Shown here: piece after piece, positions 32,704 to 39,901 of the stretch
Layout: the number at the start of each line of letters is the position of its first letter
How positions within the stretch are numbered: the stretch's first letter is position 1
Assembly (NCBI GenBank): GCA_002440945.1
Contig: DJWG01000050.1
Coordinates: forward strand, 148-40,048
Source: Rhodobacteraceae bacterium UBA6236
GTDB taxonomy: Bacteria; Pseudomonadota; Alphaproteobacteria; Rhodobacterales; Rhodobacteraceae
Direction of reading: 5' to 3'
DNA: 39,901 bases
Position numbers and translations under genes: made by a program
Notes under the pieces: model-generated
What the model saw: only the letters and a program-made list of their open reading frames with translations
What the model was told of the DNA's origin: nothing
Database searches by the model: none

Positions 32704-33429
32704 ATGACCTATTGCGTCGGCCTTCTGGTGAACCAGGGCATCGTGCTTCTGTCCGACACCCGCACCAATGCGGGCCTGGATAATATTGCCACCTATCGCA
32801 AGATGTTCACCTTCGAGAACCCCGGTGAACGGGTGGTGTCGATCATGACCGCCGGGTCGCTGTCGATCACGCAGACGGTGATTTCCCGGCTTGCGGAAGC
32901 GACGGTGGCCGAGGATGCGAGCCCCGAAACCTCGATCCTGATGGCGCCCTCGATGCTGGATGTGGCCGAGATCGTCGGCGACATGCTGTCGAAGGTGCGG
33001 GCCGAGGTCGATGAGAAGCTTTCGGCCATGGGCCAGGGGGCCTCGGCCTCGATGATCGTGGCGGGGCAGCGGCGCAAGGGGCGGATGCGGATGTTCCTTG
33101 TCTATCCCGAAGGAAATTTCATCCAGGCCACCGATGACACGCCGTTCCTGCAGATCGGGGAACACAAATACGGCAAGCCGATCCTTGATCGGCTGGTCCG
33201 GCCGCAGACCTCGCTTGCGGATGCGCAGAAGGCGGTGCTTCTGTCGATGGATTCGACGCTGCGCTCGAACCTTTCGGTCGGGATGCCGCTGGATCTGGCG
33301 GTCATCGAACGCGACAGCTACCGCCTGGGCCTGACCCGCCGGTTCGAAGCCGGCGACCCCGAGTTCCGCGCCATGAGCGAAGCCTGGTCGAACGCGCTTC
33401 GGGAAAGCTTCAGCCGCGTTTCGATCTGA
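32704..33429 (+). CDS. Proteasome-type peptidase (Anbu/HslV-like)
   Basis: 241 aa member of the Ntn-hydrolase family, self-assembling peptidase named Anbu (ancestral beta subunit). It begins MTYCVGLLV: removal of Met1 would expose Thr2 as nucleophile. LLSDTRTNAGLDNIATYRKMFTF carries the conserved Asp and Lys near the active site; GERVVSIMTAGSLSITQTVI and SMDSTLRSNLSVGMPLDLAVIERD follow as in the family. AGGGATAAG precedes the ATG. In most genomes Anbu lies beside ATP-grasp, alpha-E and transglutaminase-like genes; here its neighbours are a divergent exonuclease and a convergent hydrolase, so it stands alone. Natural substrates are unknown. Confidence 0.87.
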   Translation: MTYCVGLLVNQGIVLLSDTRTNAGLDNIATYRKMFTFENPGERVVSIMTAGSLSITQTVISRLAEATVAEDASPETSILMAPSMLDVAEIVGDMLSKVRAEVDEKLSAMGQGASASMIVAGQRRKGRMRMFLVYPEGNFIQATDDTPFLQIGEHKYGKPILDRLVRPQTSLADAQKAVLLSMDSTLRSNLSVGMPLDLAVIERDSYRLGLTRRFEAGDPEFRAMSEAWSNALRESFSRVSI

Positions 33430-33439
33430 GGGGCGGAGT

Positions 33440-34396
33440 TCAGCCGCGATGGCGGTCGAAGAAGCCGGTGATCCGGTCGTAGAACGCCGCCCGGATCGCG
33501 GGGGTCTCCATCATGATTTCGTGTTCGGCGCCCTCGACCACATCCAGCACGCCACCGGGCCAACGCGTCATGACCTGGCGGATCGATGGCACATCGACGA
33601 CGCGCTCGCGCGACCCGATCGAGGTCAGCGCGGGAACGCGGGGCGACTGCATCCGCCTGAGGACCAGCATCTCGCGCAGGGCCTCGTGCAGCCAGTTGAG
33701 GCTGGGCCCGCCCAGCGCCAGTTCGGGGTGCTGGCTGGCCTGCCGGGTCATGAAGCCGAACATTTCGCGGTCGGTGGTCAGGAAGTTGTTCTCGAAGGGC
33801 TGGGTGACGACGTAGCATCCGGCGTTGCTGCCGGGGACATAGGCGTCAGACCGGCCGATGTAGCGGCTGGTGCCGCTGACCACCCAGGCCACGGGAACCA
33901 GCGCCGGGGCGATGCGGATCCCCCACATCGGGGCCGAAAAGGCCGCCGCCCGCACGGCAAGGCCGTTGTGAAGCGCGCGAAGACCGATGCAGCCGCCCAT
34001 CGAATGGCCAAGCAGGAACCAGGGGCGCGGCAGGTTGGCGCTGCAGGCAAACTGCATCGCCGCCGCCACATCGCGCTGATAATCGGCAAAGCGCCGGACA
34101 TGGCCCCGGTCGCGATCCGCGATCAGCCGGTCAGCCAGCCCTTGCCCGCGCCAGTCGATGGCCAGCATCGAATAGCCCCGCGCAGCAAGGTCGATCGCGG
34201 CGGGACCATATTTTTCAAGGTATTCGGTGCGGCCAGGGAACAGCAGCACCGTGCCCTTTTCGCCGCCCCGCCAATAGCCCACCCGGATACGCACCCCGTC
34301 CGAGGCGTGCAGCCAGCGGATCACGCCGTCCTGCGGCGCGGTCGTCACGTCATCATGAAAGGGCGCGGCGGCTTCGGCGGCAAGGGTTGAGGTCAT
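33440..34396 (-). CDS. Alpha/beta hydrolase, lysophospholipase L2 (PldB)-like
   Basis: 318 aa serine hydrolase. The nucleophile elbow is GHSMGG (Ser132); a late Glu/His pair (VEGAEHEIMME) supplies the His; the GRTEYLEKYGP and IDWRGQGLADR segments are typical of the monoglyceride lipase/lysophospholipase group. No signal peptide. It follows the SCP-2 gene by 17 bases on the same strand and probably shares its message, which suggests lipid or acyl-chain handling. The exact substrate cannot be told. Convergent with the Anbu gene with a 10-base gap. Confidence 0.86.
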   Translation of the reverse strand: MTSTLAAEAAAPFHDDVTTAPQDGVIRWLHASDGVRIRVGYWRGGEKGTVLLFPGRTEYLEKYGPAAIDLAARGYSMLAIDWRGQGLADRLIADRDRGHVRRFADYQRDVAAAMQFACSANLPRPWFLLGHSMGGCIGLRALHNGLAVRAAAFSAPMWGIRIAPALVPVAWVVSGTSRYIGRSDAYVPGSNAGCYVVTQPFENNFLTTDREMFGFMTRQASQHPELALGGPSLNWLHEALREMLVLRRMQSPRVPALTSIGSRERVVDVPSIRQVMTRWPGGVLDVVEGAEHEIMMETPAIRAAFYDRITGFFDRHRG

Positions 34397-34413
34397 GGCA
34401 GGGATGGGATGCG

Positions 34414-34701
34414 TCAGGACAGCGCCGCGCCCAGTTGCATGGCCTGGCCCATGTCGCCCTCGACGCTGAGCTTGCCGGTCATGAAGGCGGCGGTCGGGTT
34501 CAGCGTGCCTTCAAGGATCGCCTGGAATGTTTCGGCGTCAGCGGTCAGCGTCACGTCCGCCGCCTCGTCGGCCGCGCGCACCCCCGAAGCGTCGAGCATG
34601 ATCGCGCCTTCGCCGGGAATCACGAACTTGGCGGAACCGGCAAAGCCGCTCGACAGTTTCTGCCCCAGCGCGGCCACGGCCGCATTTACCACATCGCTCA
34701 T
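34414..34701 (-). CDS. SCP-2 sterol-transfer family protein
   Basis: 95 aa single SCP2 domain, a small hydrophobic-pocket fold that binds lipids or acyl-CoA. FVIPGEGAIMLDASGVRAADEAADVTLTADAETFQAILEGTLNPTAAFMTGKLSVEGDMGQAMQL covers nearly the whole family profile, with LTADAETFQAILEG and PTAAFMTGKLSVEGDM the best marks. GGAGGAAAG directly before the ATG is a strong ribosome site. First gene of a two-gene unit with the lysophospholipase-like hydrolase and divergent from the TPR gene. Ligand unknown; bacteria of this group do not usually make sterols. Confidence 0.88.
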   Translation of the reverse strand: MSDVVNAAVAALGQKLSSGFAGSAKFVIPGEGAIMLDASGVRAADEAADVTLTADAETFQAILEGTLNPTAAFMTGKLSVEGDMGQAMQLGAALS

Positions 34702-34769
34702 CTTTCCTCCGGGAATTGGTCGCCGGAAAGATGTCCTCCCGACTTGTTTGCGCTATAGATTGCCCCGAT

Positions 34770-35516
34770 ATGCTGAGCATGGCCAGTTCCAGATTGCGTT
34801 TCGTTGCGGCATTTGCCGTCCTGCTGCCGATGGTGGCCGGGGGATCGCCGCTTGCCGCGCAATCGGGGGCGGACCTTGCGCCTACCGATCAGGCCCCCCC
34901 CGATCAGGCTCCCGGCGCGCCGAACGGGCTTCCGCCTGAAAACCGGCTTCCACAGGCGCCTTTCGACGGGCCGGGCCTGACCGCGCCCGGCAGCCCGATG
35001 CCCAGCGTGCCGCCCGCGCCGGGCGAGGCGCCGCAGGATCAGGGCGCGCTGGAAAAGCTTTATCGCGATCTGGCCGATCCCGGGAACCCGAACTGGGCAA
35101 TCACCGAATCGGACGTGCAGCGCGAATGGTCGAAGTCCGGCTCGCCCACGATGGACCTGCTCTTGCGGCGCGGGCGCGAGGCGCTGCAGGCCGGGGATCT
35201 GGACGCCGCCATCGAACACCTGACCGCGCTGACCGACCATGCGCCCGATTTCCCCGAAGGCTGGAACGCCCGGGCGACGGCCTTCTTCATGAAGGGGCGT
35301 CTGGGGCTGGCGGTGTCGGACATCCAGCATACCCTTGTCCTCAACCCCCATCACTACGGCGCGCTGGCGGGACTGGGGCTGATCTTTGAACAGCTTGACC
35401 GCCCTGACATGGCGCTGAAAGCCTATCGCGCCTCGCTGGCGATCAATCCGCATCAGGTTCCGGTTCTGGAAGCGGTGGGACGGCTTGAATCCGAAGATGC
35501 GGGAACTGCGCTCTGA
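34770..35516 (+). CDS. Exported tetratricopeptide repeat protein
   Basis: 248 aa. Residues 1-30 form a signal peptide (RLRFVAAFAVLLPMVAGGSPLAAQ). A Pro/Gln-rich linker (to about residue 100) leads to TPR-type helices: MDLLLRRGREALQAGDLDAAIEHLTALTDHAPDFPEGWNARATAFFMKGRLGLAVSDIQHTLVLNPHHYGALAGLGLIFEQLDRPDMALKAYRASLAINP shows about three units with the usual Ala, Gly and Pro positions. ATG 34770 is chosen over 34716 because it gives a normal signal peptide; TATAGA (34754-34759) may be a -10, which would make the message almost leaderless. It ends 10 bases before the helicase start. Likely a periplasmic scaffold; partner unknown. Confidence 0.82.
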   Translation: MLSMASSRLRFVAAFAVLLPMVAGGSPLAAQSGADLAPTDQAPPDQAPGAPNGLPPENRLPQAPFDGPGLTAPGSPMPSVPPAPGEAPQDQGALEKLYRDLADPGNPNWAITESDVQREWSKSGSPTMDLLLRRGREALQAGDLDAAIEHLTALTDHAPDFPEGWNARATAFFMKGRLGLAVSDIQHTLVLNPHHYGALAGLGLIFEQLDRPDMALKAYRASLAINPHQVPVLEAVGRLESEDAGTAL

Positions 35517-35526
35517 AAGAACTGGA

Positions 35527-38451
35527 ATGATGAACCTGCAAGGGCGGATCACCGCGGTCCTTGGTCCGACGAACACGGGCAAGACGCATTACGCAATCGA
35601 ACGGATGCTTGCGCATCGCACCGGCATCATCGGCCTGCCGCTGCGCCTTCTGGCGCGCGAGGTCTATGACCGGATCGTCGCCGCGCGCGGGCCTTCGGTC
35701 GTGGCGCTGGTCACGGGCGAGGAACGGATCGTGCCCGACCGGGTGCAATACTGGGTCTGCACCGTCGAGGCGATGCCCGAGGGCATGGGCGCGGATTTCG
35801 TCGCCATTGACGAGATACAGCTTTGCGCCGACCCCGAACGCGGCCATGTCTTCACCGACCGGCTGCTGCATACGCGGGGCCTGCAAGAGACGCTTTTCCT
35901 TGGATCGGAAACGATGCGCGGTGCAATCGCGTCACTGGTTCCAAAAGCGCAGTTCCTGAAGCGGGACCGGTTTTCGACCCTCACCTATACTGGGTCAAAG
36001 AAACTCAGCCGCATGCCGACGCGCAGCGCCATCGTCGGCTTTTCGGTCGACAACGTCTATGCCATCGCCGAACTCATCCGCCGCCAGCGCGGCGGCTGCG
36101 CGGTGGTGATGGGTGCGCTGTCGCCCCGGACGCGCAATGCGCAAGTCGCGCTTTACCAGAACGGCGACGTGGATTTCCTGGTGGCGACCGATGCGATCGG
36201 CATGGGGCTCAACCTGGATATCGGCCATGTCGCCTTTTCCGCGACCTCGAAATTCGACGGGCGGCGGATGCGCCATCTGTTCCCGCATGAAATGGGCCAG
36301 ATCGCGGGCCGGGCGGGCCGGCACATGCAGCCGGGCACCTTCGGCGTGACGGGCGAGGTTGGTCCCCTGGACGACGACCTGGTGGAAGCCCTTGAAAACC
36401 ATCGCTTTGCGCCGATCCGCCGGTTGCAATGGCGCAATTCCCGGCTGGAGTTCGGGCGGGTCGAACGGCTGATCGCCAGCCTTGAGGAGATGCCGCAGAA
36501 CGAATGGCTGACCCGTGGGCGCGAAGCCGATGACCTGCGCGCGCTGAAGGCGCTGGCCGAGATGCCCGAAGTCCGCCAGCGCCTTGGCACGCCCCGCGAT
36601 GTGAAGCTTCTGTGGGACATCTGCCGGGTGCCGGATTTCCGGTCGATTTCCGAACAGGAACACGCAACGCTTCTGGCGCGGCTTTTCGACTTCCTTCACG
36701 ATCCGGGGCATGTGCCCGAAGACTGGCTGGCCCAGCAGATCGCCCGCATCGATCTGGTGCAGGGCGACATCGACACGCTGTCGCGGCGTCTCGCCTTTAT
36801 TCGCACTTGGACCTATGTTGCGCAACGCACGGGTTGGGTCGCCAATGAATCGCATTGGCGGGCCGAAACTCGTGCGGTAGAAGACCGACTGTCGGACGCG
36901 CTGCATGGCGCGCTGACCCAGCGATTTGTGGACCGGCGCACCAGCGTTCTGCTGCGCCGGCTCAAACAGAAGGAGAGCCTTGTGGCCGAGGTGAATGATA
37001 AGGGCGAAGTGACGGTCGAGGGCGAATTCGCCGGTCGACTGGAAGGCTTCCGCTTCCAGCAGGATGCGTCGTCGACGCCCGACGCGGCGCGCACGCTCAG
37101 GCAGGCGGCCTATGAGGCGCTGCGCCCGGAATTCCACCTGCGCGCCGACCGCTTCTACAACGCGCCCGACACCGAGATGGATTTCACCGAACAGGGTGGC
37201 CTGATGTGGGGCAGCCATGCGGTGGGCAAACTGGTCAAGGGCTCTGAACCGCTGAAGCCGCAGGTCGAGGCCTTCGTGGATGAAGAGGCCGGCTTTGACG
37301 TGGCCGAAAAGGTCCGTCGCCGGTTGCAGCATTTCATCGACCGCAAGATCGCCACGCATTTCGAGCCGCTTCTGGCGATGGGCCGGGATGAGACGCTGAC
37401 CGGGCTTGCCCGCGGCTTTGCCTTCCGGCTGATGGAACATCTGGGCATCCTGCCGCGCGAAGCCGTCGCGGCCGAGGTCAAGGATCTGGATCAGGAAGCC
37501 CGGGGCGCGCTTCGCAAGCATGGTGTGCGCTTCGGCCAGTACACGATCTTCCAGCCCGCGCTTCTGAAACCGGCGCCGACGCGTCTGCGGCTGGTGCTGT
37601 GGTCGGTCGCCAACGGCCTTGACGAATTCCCCGAAAGCCCCCCGCCGGGTCTGGTCACGATCCCGAACATCGTCGATGTGCCGAAGGTGCATTACACGCT
37701 GTCGGGCTACCATCAGGCGGGCGCGCGGGCGATCCGCATCGACATGCTGGAACGGCTGGCCGACATCCTGCGCACCAAGGACAGCAAGGCGGGGTTCGAG
37801 GCGACCGCCGACATGCTGTCGATCACCGGCATGACGCTCGACCAGTTCGCCGACCTGATGGCCGGTCTGGGCTACAAGGGTGAAAAGGGTGAACGCGAAA
37901 AGGCCCGCGCCGTGGCTGTCGAACCTGCGCCTGCGCCCGAAGTCACCGAAGGCCCGGTGAACCCGATCCCGGAAGAAGAATCGGTGCTGGCCCCCGCGCC
38001 CGAACCGGTCGAGGCCGAGGCTGCGGCGCCGGAAATGGAAGCCTTCTACACCTTCACCTGGGCACCGCGTGCGCGTGGCCCGCGTCAGGGGGGCGGTGAG
38101 GGCCGCGCCGACTTCCGCAAGGGCCCGCGTGGCCCGCGCAGCGAAGGCGAGGGCGCGCGCGCGCCGCGTGGCGACCGTCAGCCGCGCAAGGAAGGCGAAG
38201 CCGCCGAAGGCGGGCAGGGCCGTGGCCCGCGCCCCGAACGCGGTGAACGCGGCGACCGCCCGGAGCGCGGCGAACGGGGTGAGCGGGGCGGCAAGCCCTT
38301 CGGCAAGGGCGGCAAGCCGCATGGCAAACCGCACGGCAAGCCCGGGCGCGACGATGACCGCAATTTTGAATCGCGGCCGCCGAAGAAAGACCGGATCGAC
38401 CCGGACAACCCCTTCGCCGCCGCTTTGGCCGGGTTCAAGGTCAAGCCCTGA
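35527..38451 (+). CDS. SUV3-like DExH RNA helicase with disordered RGG-type tail
   Basis: 974 aa. Homologue of mitochondrial SUV3, the helicase of the RNA-degrading machine. Walker A is GPTNTGKTH (Gly13-Lys19), motif II DEIQ, motif III/IV regions follow, and motif VI is QIAGRAGRH. After the helicase core and the SUV3-type C-terminal domains (to about residue 800) comes a 160-residue low-complexity tail: first acidic/Pro-Ala-rich, then Arg/Gly/Glu/Lys-rich with many RGE, GDRPERGERGERGG and GKPHGKPHGKPG units. Such tails often bind RNA. ATG 35527 (or 35530) is preferred to 35485, which lies within the TPR gene. The last codons overlap the S4-domain gene, a further RNA-binding product. Confidence 0.92.
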   Translation: MMNLQGRITAVLGPTNTGKTHYAIERMLAHRTGIIGLPLRLLAREVYDRIVAARGPSVVALVTGEERIVPDRVQYWVCTVEAMPEGMGADFVAIDEIQLCADPERGHVFTDRLLHTRGLQETLFLGSETMRGAIASLVPKAQFLKRDRFSTLTYTGSKKLSRMPTRSAIVGFSVDNVYAIAELIRRQRGGCAVVMGALSPRTRNAQVALYQNGDVDFLVATDAIGMGLNLDIGHVAFSATSKFDGRRMRHLFPHEMGQIAGRAGRHMQPGTFGVTGEVGPLDDDLVEALENHRFAPIRRLQWRNSRLEFGRVERLIASLEEMPQNEWLTRGREADDLRALKALAEMPEVRQRLGTPRDVKLLWDICRVPDFRSISEQEHATLLARLFDFLHDPGHVPEDWLAQQIARIDLVQGDIDTLSRRLAFIRTWTYVAQRTGWVANESHWRAETRAVEDRLSDALHGALTQRFVDRRTSVLLRRLKQKESLVAEVNDKGEVTVEGEFAGRLEGFRFQQDASSTPDAARTLRQAAYEALRPEFHLRADRFYNAPDTEMDFTEQGGLMWGSHAVGKLVKGSEPLKPQVEAFVDEEAGFDVAEKVRRRLQHFIDRKIATHFEPLLAMGRDETLTGLARGFAFRLMEHLGILPREAVAAEVKDLDQEARGALRKHGVRFGQYTIFQPALLKPAPTRLRLVLWSVANGLDEFPESPPPGLVTIPNIVDVPKVHYTLSGYHQAGARAIRIDMLERLADILRTKDSKAGFEATADMLSITGMTLDQFADLMAGLGYKGEKGEREKARAVAVEPAPAPEVTEGPVNPIPEEESVLAPAPEPVEAEAAAPEMEAFYTFTWAPRARGPRQGGGEGRADFRKGPRGPRSEGEGARAPRGDRQPRKEGEAAEGGQGRGPRPERGERGDRPERGERGERGGKPFGKGGKPHGKPHGKPGRDDDRNFESRPPKKDRIDPDNPFAAALAGFKVKP

Positions 38452-38750
38452 GCGGTTCGGGCGACAGCCGCATCCGGGTTGACAAATGGCTGTGGCAGGC
38501 GCGGTTCTTCAAGACCCGCAGCCTTGCCGCCGCCACCGTCGCCTCGGGGCATCTGCGCCTGAACGGCCGGCCCTGCGACAAGCCGGGCCATGCCGTCGGC
38601 CCCGGCGACGTGCTGACCTTCCCGCAAGGCAATCGCATCCGGGTGATCCGGGTGCTGGCGCCGGGGGAACGGCGCGGCCCCGCGACCGAGGCAGCGACGC
38701 TATATCAGGATGAAGACGCAAGCCCCCCAAGCCCGGATGGCGCGGCATGA
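38448..38750 (+). CDS. S4-domain RNA-binding protein (Hsp15/HslR-like), apparent CTG start
   Basis: 100 aa. The translation from 38451 gives an S4 domain: RIRVDKWLWQARFFKTRSLAAATVASGHLRLNGRPCDKPGHAVGPGDVLTF, the Hsp15 signature (VDKWLWxARFFKTR). Hsp15 rescues stalled 50S subunits in E. coli. Between the in-frame stop at 38367-38369 and the domain there is no ATG, GTG or TTG; the frame could start at CTG 38448, which overlaps the helicase stop (CTGA) and has AAGG 7 bases upstream. Its own stop overlaps the next gene's ATG (ATGA). The frame is otherwise open, so the gene is real; the start is inference. Easily missed by gene callers. Confidence 0.85.
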   Translation: MSGSGDSRIRVDKWLWQARFFKTRSLAAATVASGHLRLNGRPCDKPGHAVGPGDVLTFPQGNRIRVIRVLAPGERRGPATEAATLYQDEDASPPSPDGAA

Positions 38751-39200
38751 CGCCCTGCCGTCTGGGCCCGAAGGACGCCGACCTCTGGTGCGCCATCCGG
38801 GCCGAGGCGCTGCGCCTTTCCCCCGAACATTTCGCGCCGCCCGACGCCGGACCCCCGCCCGAGGCGCGGGTCGATTTTGCCGCGCGTCTTCGTGATGGTT
38901 CGGTCTGGGGGGGTGATCGAGGGCGGCGCGATCCTTGCCATCGCCGCGCGCGGATCGGATGCCGCCAACCCCCGGCGCGTCTGGCTGCAATCGCTTTACA
39001 CCCGGCCGGAGGCACGCGGGCAAGGCCATGCCCGACGCCTGATCGCCGCCATCGAGGACGAAGCGCGGCACTTCGGCGCCCGCGAGGTCTGGCTGGAGGT
39101 CGGCCTGACGAATGTTCCGGCGCGGGGACTTTATGCCGCCTGCGGCTATGCCCCTTTACGCGAAGGCTCAGAAACCGCGCTCATGCGCAAGAAGCTGTGA
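38747..39200 (+). pseudogene. GNAT-family N-acetyltransferase, interrupted by a frameshift at a G7 run
   Basis: Acetyl-CoA-dependent acetyltransferase of unknown substrate. The N-terminal part (MTPCRLGPKDADLWCAIRAEALRLSPEHF, about 55 residues) is read from ATG 38747; the rest (VIEGGAILAIAARG, VWLQSLYTRPEARGQGHARRLIAAI with the acetyl-CoA loop, and NVPARGLYAACGY) is read one base later, to the stop at 39200. The junction is a run of seven G (38907-38913); six G would restore a single 150-codon frame through WGVIEGGA. This may be a sequencing error, a real mutation or slippage. The ATG overlaps the S4 gene stop (ATGA), as expected for an intact operon member. Confidence 0.82.
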
Positions 39201-39207
39201 CGGTGGC

Positions 39208-39236
39208 TTGAGCCGTGGGCCGCGATCCTTTAGCAC
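39208..39236 (+). promoter_or_regulatory. Candidate promoter of hisD
   Basis: TTGAGC (39208-39213), 17-base spacer, TAGCAC (39231-39236), 28 bases before the start codon; same layout as at 10689, 24663 and 32648. Confidence 0.35.
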
Positions 39237-39263
39237 CGCCATGACAGCCAGACAGGTCACACC

Positions 39264-39901
39264 ATGCCGCAGTTCCTGAACACCGCCGATCCCGATTTCG
39301 AAGCCGCCTTCACCGCATTGCTGGGGCAGAAACGCGAAGACGCGCCGGATGTCGATGCCGCCGTGGCGGCCATCATCGAGGATGTGCGCATCCGCGGCGA
39401 TCAGGCGGTGATCGACCTGACGGCGCGCTTCGACCGGCTGGAGCTGACGCCCGAGACGCTCGCCTTCAGCGCGGCCGAGATCGACGCGGCGGTGGCGCAG
39501 GTTTCGCCCGAGGATCGCGCGGCGCTGGAACTGGCGGCGGAGCGCATCCGCGCCTATCACGAACGCCAGATGCCGGAAGATGCAGAATGGACCGACGCCA
39601 GCGGCGCGACGCTGGGCTGGCGCTGGACGCCGGTTTCGGCGGCGGGGCTTTATGTGCCGGGCGGGCTGGCGTCCTATCCATCCTCGGTGCTGATGAACGC
39701 GATCCCGGCGCGGGTGGCGGGGGTCGAACGGTTGGTGGTCGTCTGCCCGACGCCCGAGGGGGTGGTCAATCCGCTGGTCCTCCTGGCGGCGCGCATTGCG
39801 GGGGTGGATGTGATCTACCGGATCGGCGGGGCGCAGGCTGTGGCCGCGCTGGCCTATGGGACCGGCACCATCAAACCGGTCGACAAGATCACCGGCCCCG
39901 G
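39264..39901 (+). CDS. hisD: Histidinol dehydrogenase, 3' end cut off
   Basis: Oxidises L-histidinol to L-histidine in two NAD-dependent steps, the last enzyme of histidine synthesis. The first 212 residues are present of an expected ~430. Family stretches: VAAIIEDVRIRGDQAVIDLTARFDRLEL, ELAAERIRAYHERQMP, WRWTPVSAAGLYVPGGLASYPSSVLMNAIPARVAGVERLVVVCPTP, and YRIGGAQAVAALAYGTGTIKPVDKITGP at the edge. Zinc ligands and the catalytic His pair lie beyond the window. ATG 39264 gives the usual start (MPQFLNTADPDFEAAF); an ATG at 39241 is out of frame. It is separated by 63 bases, with a promoter-like sequence, from the acetyltransferase gene. Confidence 0.94.
   Translation, partial: MPQFLNTADPDFEAAFTALLGQKREDAPDVDAAVAAIIEDVRIRGDQAVIDLTARFDRLELTPETLAFSAAEIDAAVAQVSPEDRAALELAAERIRAYHERQMPEDAEWTDASGATLGWRWTPVSAAGLYVPGGLASYPSSVLMNAIPARVAGVERLVVVCPTPEGVVNPLVLLAARIAGVDVIYRIGGAQAVAALAYGTGTIKPVDKITGP

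Noticed and set aside
35995..38334. A 779-codon minus-strand frame across the SUV3-like helicase
   Set aside because: Shadow of a conserved helicase; no domain and no ribosome site.
1..39901. Search for tRNA, rRNA, CRISPR repeats, insertion sequences, prophage or attachment sites
   Set aside because: No cloverleaf, regular spaced repeat, transposase, integrase or terminal inverted repeat was recognised; gene content is ordinary chromosomal.

Overview
The window reads as a piece of a chromosome from an alphaproteobacterium of the Rhodobacter/Paracoccus type (Rhodobacteraceae). The grounds are the very high GC content, dense operons joined by ATGA-type overlaps, a pmtA-like methyltransferase behind pssA and psd, class I PHA synthase genes, a proteasome-like Anbu peptidase, and a G/C hairpin followed by GAGGATATTT and AAGATGAAG that I remember as a recurring intergenic element of this family. 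No rRNA, tRNA, CRISPR array, insertion sequence or prophage gene was seen.

Layout. 1-3350: polyamine-type ABC transporter (ATPase cut by the left edge, two permeases, periplasmic binding protein). 3516-6326: Ca2+-type P-ATPase. 6348-10663: an NsrR-like NO sensor divergent from a chain of truncated hemoglobin, DUF488, nitronate monooxygenase-like flavoprotein, 5-FCL-like protein and NnrS. 10794-12172: glutaminase, convergent with the Gre-fold regulator Rnk. 12634-16156: nadABC. 16357-19221: phasin, PHA synthase and a MaoC hydratase, behind a promoter with a symmetric FNR-type box. 19329-21351: DUF1345 membrane protein, a small membrane protein and an RluA-type pseudouridine synthase. 21509-22405: heat-shock sigma factor RpoH with a structured leader. 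22562-24658: psd, pssA, pmtA (phosphatidylserine, then ethanolamine, then choline lipids). 24725-29843: Gfo/Idh oxidoreductase, membrane dipeptidase, oligoendopeptidase F, DUF2189 membrane protein. 29864-32532: ATP-dependent DNA ligase with its ligase-associated exonuclease. 32704-34701: Anbu peptidase, lysophospholipase-like hydrolase, SCP-2 protein. 34770-39200: TPR protein, SUV3-like RNA helicase with an RGG-like tail, an S4-domain (Hsp15-type) gene that seems to start at CTG, and a GNAT acetyltransferase broken at a run of seven G. 39264-39901: start of hisD, cut by the right edge.

The most interesting unit is the NO-response locus at 6348-10663. A probable Fe-S NO sensor faces a gene chain through an 86-base gap holding two related inverted sites, one a near-perfect 21-base palindrome. 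The chain ties two known NO-related proteins (truncated hemoglobin and NnrS) to three that are not normally assigned to NO defence. Other points worth a look are the FNR-type promoter in front of the PHA genes, two probable non-ATG/GTG starts (CTG for the S4 gene, ATT for glutaminase), the hairpins before rpoH, the orphan Anbu, and the two-gene form of the ligase/exonuclease repair cassette.
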